Position numbers and translations under genes: made by a program | Shown: positions 14,201 to 15,890 of the stretch, piece by piece | How positions within the stretch are numbered: the first letter of the stretch is position 1 | Layout of the letters: every line of letters begins with the position of its first letter | The notes under the pieces: generated by a model | The model's input: the letters and a program-made list of their open reading frames with translations, nothing else | What the model was told of the DNA's origin: nothing | Databases searched by the model: none | Assembly: GCA_030039095.1 (NCBI GenBank) | Contig: JASHQP010000190.1 | Location: 1-15,890, forward strand | Reading direction: 5' to 3' | Length of the DNA stretch: 15,890 nt | Origin: Streptosporangiaceae bacterium | Lineage (GTDB): Bacteria > Actinomycetota > Actinomycetes > Streptosporangiales > Streptosporangiaceae

Positions 14201-15800
14201 CGCCCTCCCTGGCCGGCTCGAGCAGGACCCCTGGGTTCATGATCCCGGACGGGTCAAGGCTGGCCTTGGCGCCGCGGAGCGCGTCGGTGAACAGGGGCGG
14301 CATCTCGCGCAGGTACCAGGGGCGATGGTCGCGCCCGACGGCGTGATGATGGGTGATCGTGCCGCCGAGGGCCTCGATCGCGTCCGCCGCCACGCGCTTG
14401 ATCGCGTCCCACTGCCCGAGTTCCTGGCCGGGGCGGCCGGGCGCGAAGACCGAGTAATACGGCGCGGGGCCGTCGGGATACACGTACGTGAAGCGGCAGG
14501 TGACCACGCCGCCCCCGCACTCGTCGCGTACCGCCTGCCGCGCGGCCGCGAGCACGCCCTCGTGGAACTCCCAGAATCGGTCCCAGGTGACCGCGGTCTC
14601 GAAGGTCTCGGCCACGATCCCGAGCTGGGCCAGGCCGTCCCGCAGGTGCGGGCCGCGCAGGAACGAGGCCCGCCAGGCCGCGGCGGGGTCGCCTTCGGTC
14701 CGCGAGACCTCGCCGCGGTGACCGGCGCAGATGTCCAGCGCCCGGTCCAGCCACGGCCCCAGCTCGTGGTCCGCGGACTCGAAGCCGAGCACCAGGATCG
14801 ACCGGGACCCGTCGCCGCTGCCCGACACCAGCGCCTCGTCGTGCCCGAGCAGGCGGCAGTTGGACGGGTGGAGCCCGGACTGTGCCACCTCGCGCGCCGC
14901 CTCCACCGCGTCGGCAAAGTCGGCGAACAGGACCGACGCGCCTGCCCGGAACCTTGGCCGCGCCTGCACGCGCATCCACGCCTCGGTGATCACTCCCAGC
15001 GTGCCCTCGGACCCGCAGAACAGCCGCTCGGCCGACGGGCCCGCGCCGGACGCCGGCAGCCGCCTGGTCTGCAGCACTCCGCGCGGCGTCACCACGCGGA
15101 GCGACTCGACGAACTCGTCGATATGGGTGTGCAGCGTCGCGAAGTGGCCGCCGGAACGCGTCGCGATCCACCCGCCCAGCGTCGACCACTCGAACGACTG
15201 CGGGAAGTGCCGGAGGGTCAGGCCGTGCGGCTTCAGCTGCGCCTCCAGCGCGGGCCCGAGCGTGCCCGCCGCGATCCGGGCGGCCCGCGAGGTCTGGTCG
15301 ACCTCCAGCACGCCCTCCAGGTGCCGCAGGTCCACGCTGACCGTGCCGCGGTAGCCGTCGCCGACGTCGGGCTCGACGCCGCCGACCACGCTGGAACCGC
15401 CGCCGAACGGGATCGCCGCGGCGCCGGCGTCGCTGCACCACTCCAGCACCGAGACGAGCTCGTCCTCACCCCGGGGGAATGCCACGAGGTCGGGCGCATG
15501 CGCGTAGTCACGGCGGAACGCCCGGATGAGGTCGCGGAACGACCGGCCGTACGTGTGGGCTGCCCGGTCGTGGGAGTCCGTGCTGAACGCCGGCCCGAGC
15601 GACGCCGGCGGTGCCAGCCGCGGCGGGCGCAGGTCCAGTTCCTCCACACGCGGAGGCTCCTGCATGCGCACGCCGTCGATGCCGAGACACTGGGCGAAGA
15701 CCGCCCCGAGCTGGTGCAGTTCGTCCGCGGTCAGCCCCTCGCCCTCCAGGCCCCAGCCCCAGAACTTGCGCCTCGCGTCTGATTGCGATGTCTCGGCCAT
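14187..15800 (-). CDS. FAD-binding oxidase of the alkyldihydroxyacetonephosphate synthase family
   Basis: The 537-residue protein begins RRKFWGWGLEGEGL, the opening shared by AGPS-type enzymes. It has the PCMH FAD domain at about 100-282 (PFGGGSSVVGGVEP at 131-144, TRSGGHF at 214-220, GSEGTLGVITEAW at 263-275) and an FAD-oxidase C-terminal domain with THHHAVGRDHRPW (483-495; AGPS has a matching HHH motif at the active site) and SGIMNPGVLL. True AGPS exchanges the acyl chain of acyl-DHAP for a fatty alcohol, forming the ether bond, with FAD doing no net redox. Many bacterial relatives are uncharacterised, and D-lactate or glycolate dehydrogenase-like roles are possible. The ATG at 15800 fits the family start; the SD is poor (a G-run about 13 nt upstream). 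Its end overlaps the ligase gene. Confidence 0.85.
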   Translation of the reverse strand: MAETSQSDARRKFWGWGLEGEGLTADELHQLGAVFAQCLGIDGVRMQEPPRVEELDLRPPRLAPPASLGPAFSTDSHDRAAHTYGRSFRDLIRAFRRDYAHAPDLVAFPRGEDELVSVLEWCSDAGAAAIPFGGGSSVVGGVEPDVGDGYRGTVSVDLRHLEGVLEVDQTSRAARIAAGTLGPALEAQLKPHGLTLRHFPQSFEWSTLGGWIATRSGGHFATLHTHIDEFVESLRVVTPRGVLQTRRLPASGAGPSAERLFCGSEGTLGVITEAWMRVQARPRFRAGASVLFADFADAVEAAREVAQSGLHPSNCRLLGHDEALVSGSGDGSRSILVLGFESADHELGPWLDRALDICAGHRGEVSRTEGDPAAAWRASFLRGPHLRDGLAQLGIVAETFETAVTWDRFWEFHEGVLAAARQAVRDECGGGVVTCRFTYVYPDGPAPYYSVFAPGRPGQELGQWDAIKRVAADAIEALGGTITHHHAVGRDHRPWYLREMPPLFTDALRGAKASLDPSGIMNPGVLLEPAREGDDER

Positions 15801-15849
15801 GCCAGCAGCATCCCCCCGCAGGTCGTCGGCGCGCCAGTCACGGGCCCAA

Positions 15850-15878
15850 GGTCAAGACCCACCCGGCCCAGTAGCGTA
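15850..15878 (-). promoter_or_regulatory. Possible promoter and operator of the FAD enzyme-ligase operon
   Basis: On the minus strand TACGCT (15878-15873) could be a -10, with start near 15866. The small inverted repeat GGTC-AA-GACC (15850-15859) would then lie just inside the transcript. The -35 would be beyond the window, so this cannot be tested here. Confidence 0.2.
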
Positions 15879-15890
15879 CAGCCGCCCTGG

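Noticed and set aside
12629..15782. Two long plus frames (537 and 485 codons) opposite the ligase and FAD enzyme genes
   Set aside because: Mirror frames of intact, motif-bearing minus-strand genes; their sequences show no domain.

Overview
The window is chromosomal DNA from a high-GC actinobacterium. Codon third positions are almost all G or C. The gene order at the left (RNase E/G tail, rplU, rpmA, obgE) and in the middle (nadD, rsfS, histidine phosphatase) is the one found in Streptomyces and Mycobacterium. Strong SD sequences, GTG/TTG starts, leaderless-type promoters and an ECF41 sigma factor fit the same phylum. The sequence alone does not settle genus or order. Apart from the partial gene at the left edge, all protein genes are intact. 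I see no insertion sequence, CRISPR array, integrase or phage gene.

Layout. 1-2783 (+): the 3' end of an RNase E/G gene, with a perfect 18-bp tandem repeat, then rplU (L21 with an unusual basic Ser/Lys/Ala tail), rpmA (L27) and obgE. 2784-2895: an AT-rich intergenic segment with a leftward-facing terminator. 2896-5193 (+): a HelD-type RNA polymerase-recycling helicase starting at TTG. 5203-6739 (-): a carboxymuconolactone decarboxylase-like gene translationally coupled (ATGA) to an ECF41 (SigJ-like) sigma factor. It is preceded by a sequence matching the ECF41 promoter pattern and followed by a short out-of-frame SnoaL/DUF4440-like remnant. 6740-7267: non-coding, with a perfect 14-bp-stem hairpin and a cluster of DnaA-box-like nonamers. 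7268-8302 (-): an M48 zinc metallopeptidase. It is divergent from 8456-10339 (+), nadD, rsfS and a GpgP-like histidine phosphatase. 10542-10614 (+): tRNA-Ala(GGC). 10901-12583 (+): a single-chain DhaK-DhaL kinase. 12614-15800 (-): an AMP-forming acyl-CoA synthetase overlapping an FAD enzyme of the alkyl-DHAP synthase family.

How the parts may work together. The left operon serves ribosome synthesis and assembly (L21, L27, ObgE), and rsfS silences ribosomes later. The sigma operon looks like a positive-feedback unit: ECF41 would transcribe its own CMD-sigma operon. The right end may concern glycerolipid metabolism: DHA kinase would make DHAP, the ligase would activate a fatty acid, and the alkyl-DHAP synthase-like enzyme would use acyl-DHAP. 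That link is an inference from family membership and adjacency.

I found no clearly new multi-gene system. The most interesting items are the DnaA-box cluster, the ECF41 self-promoter, the paired leaderless promoters of nadD and the M48 gene, and the possible ether-lipid gene group.
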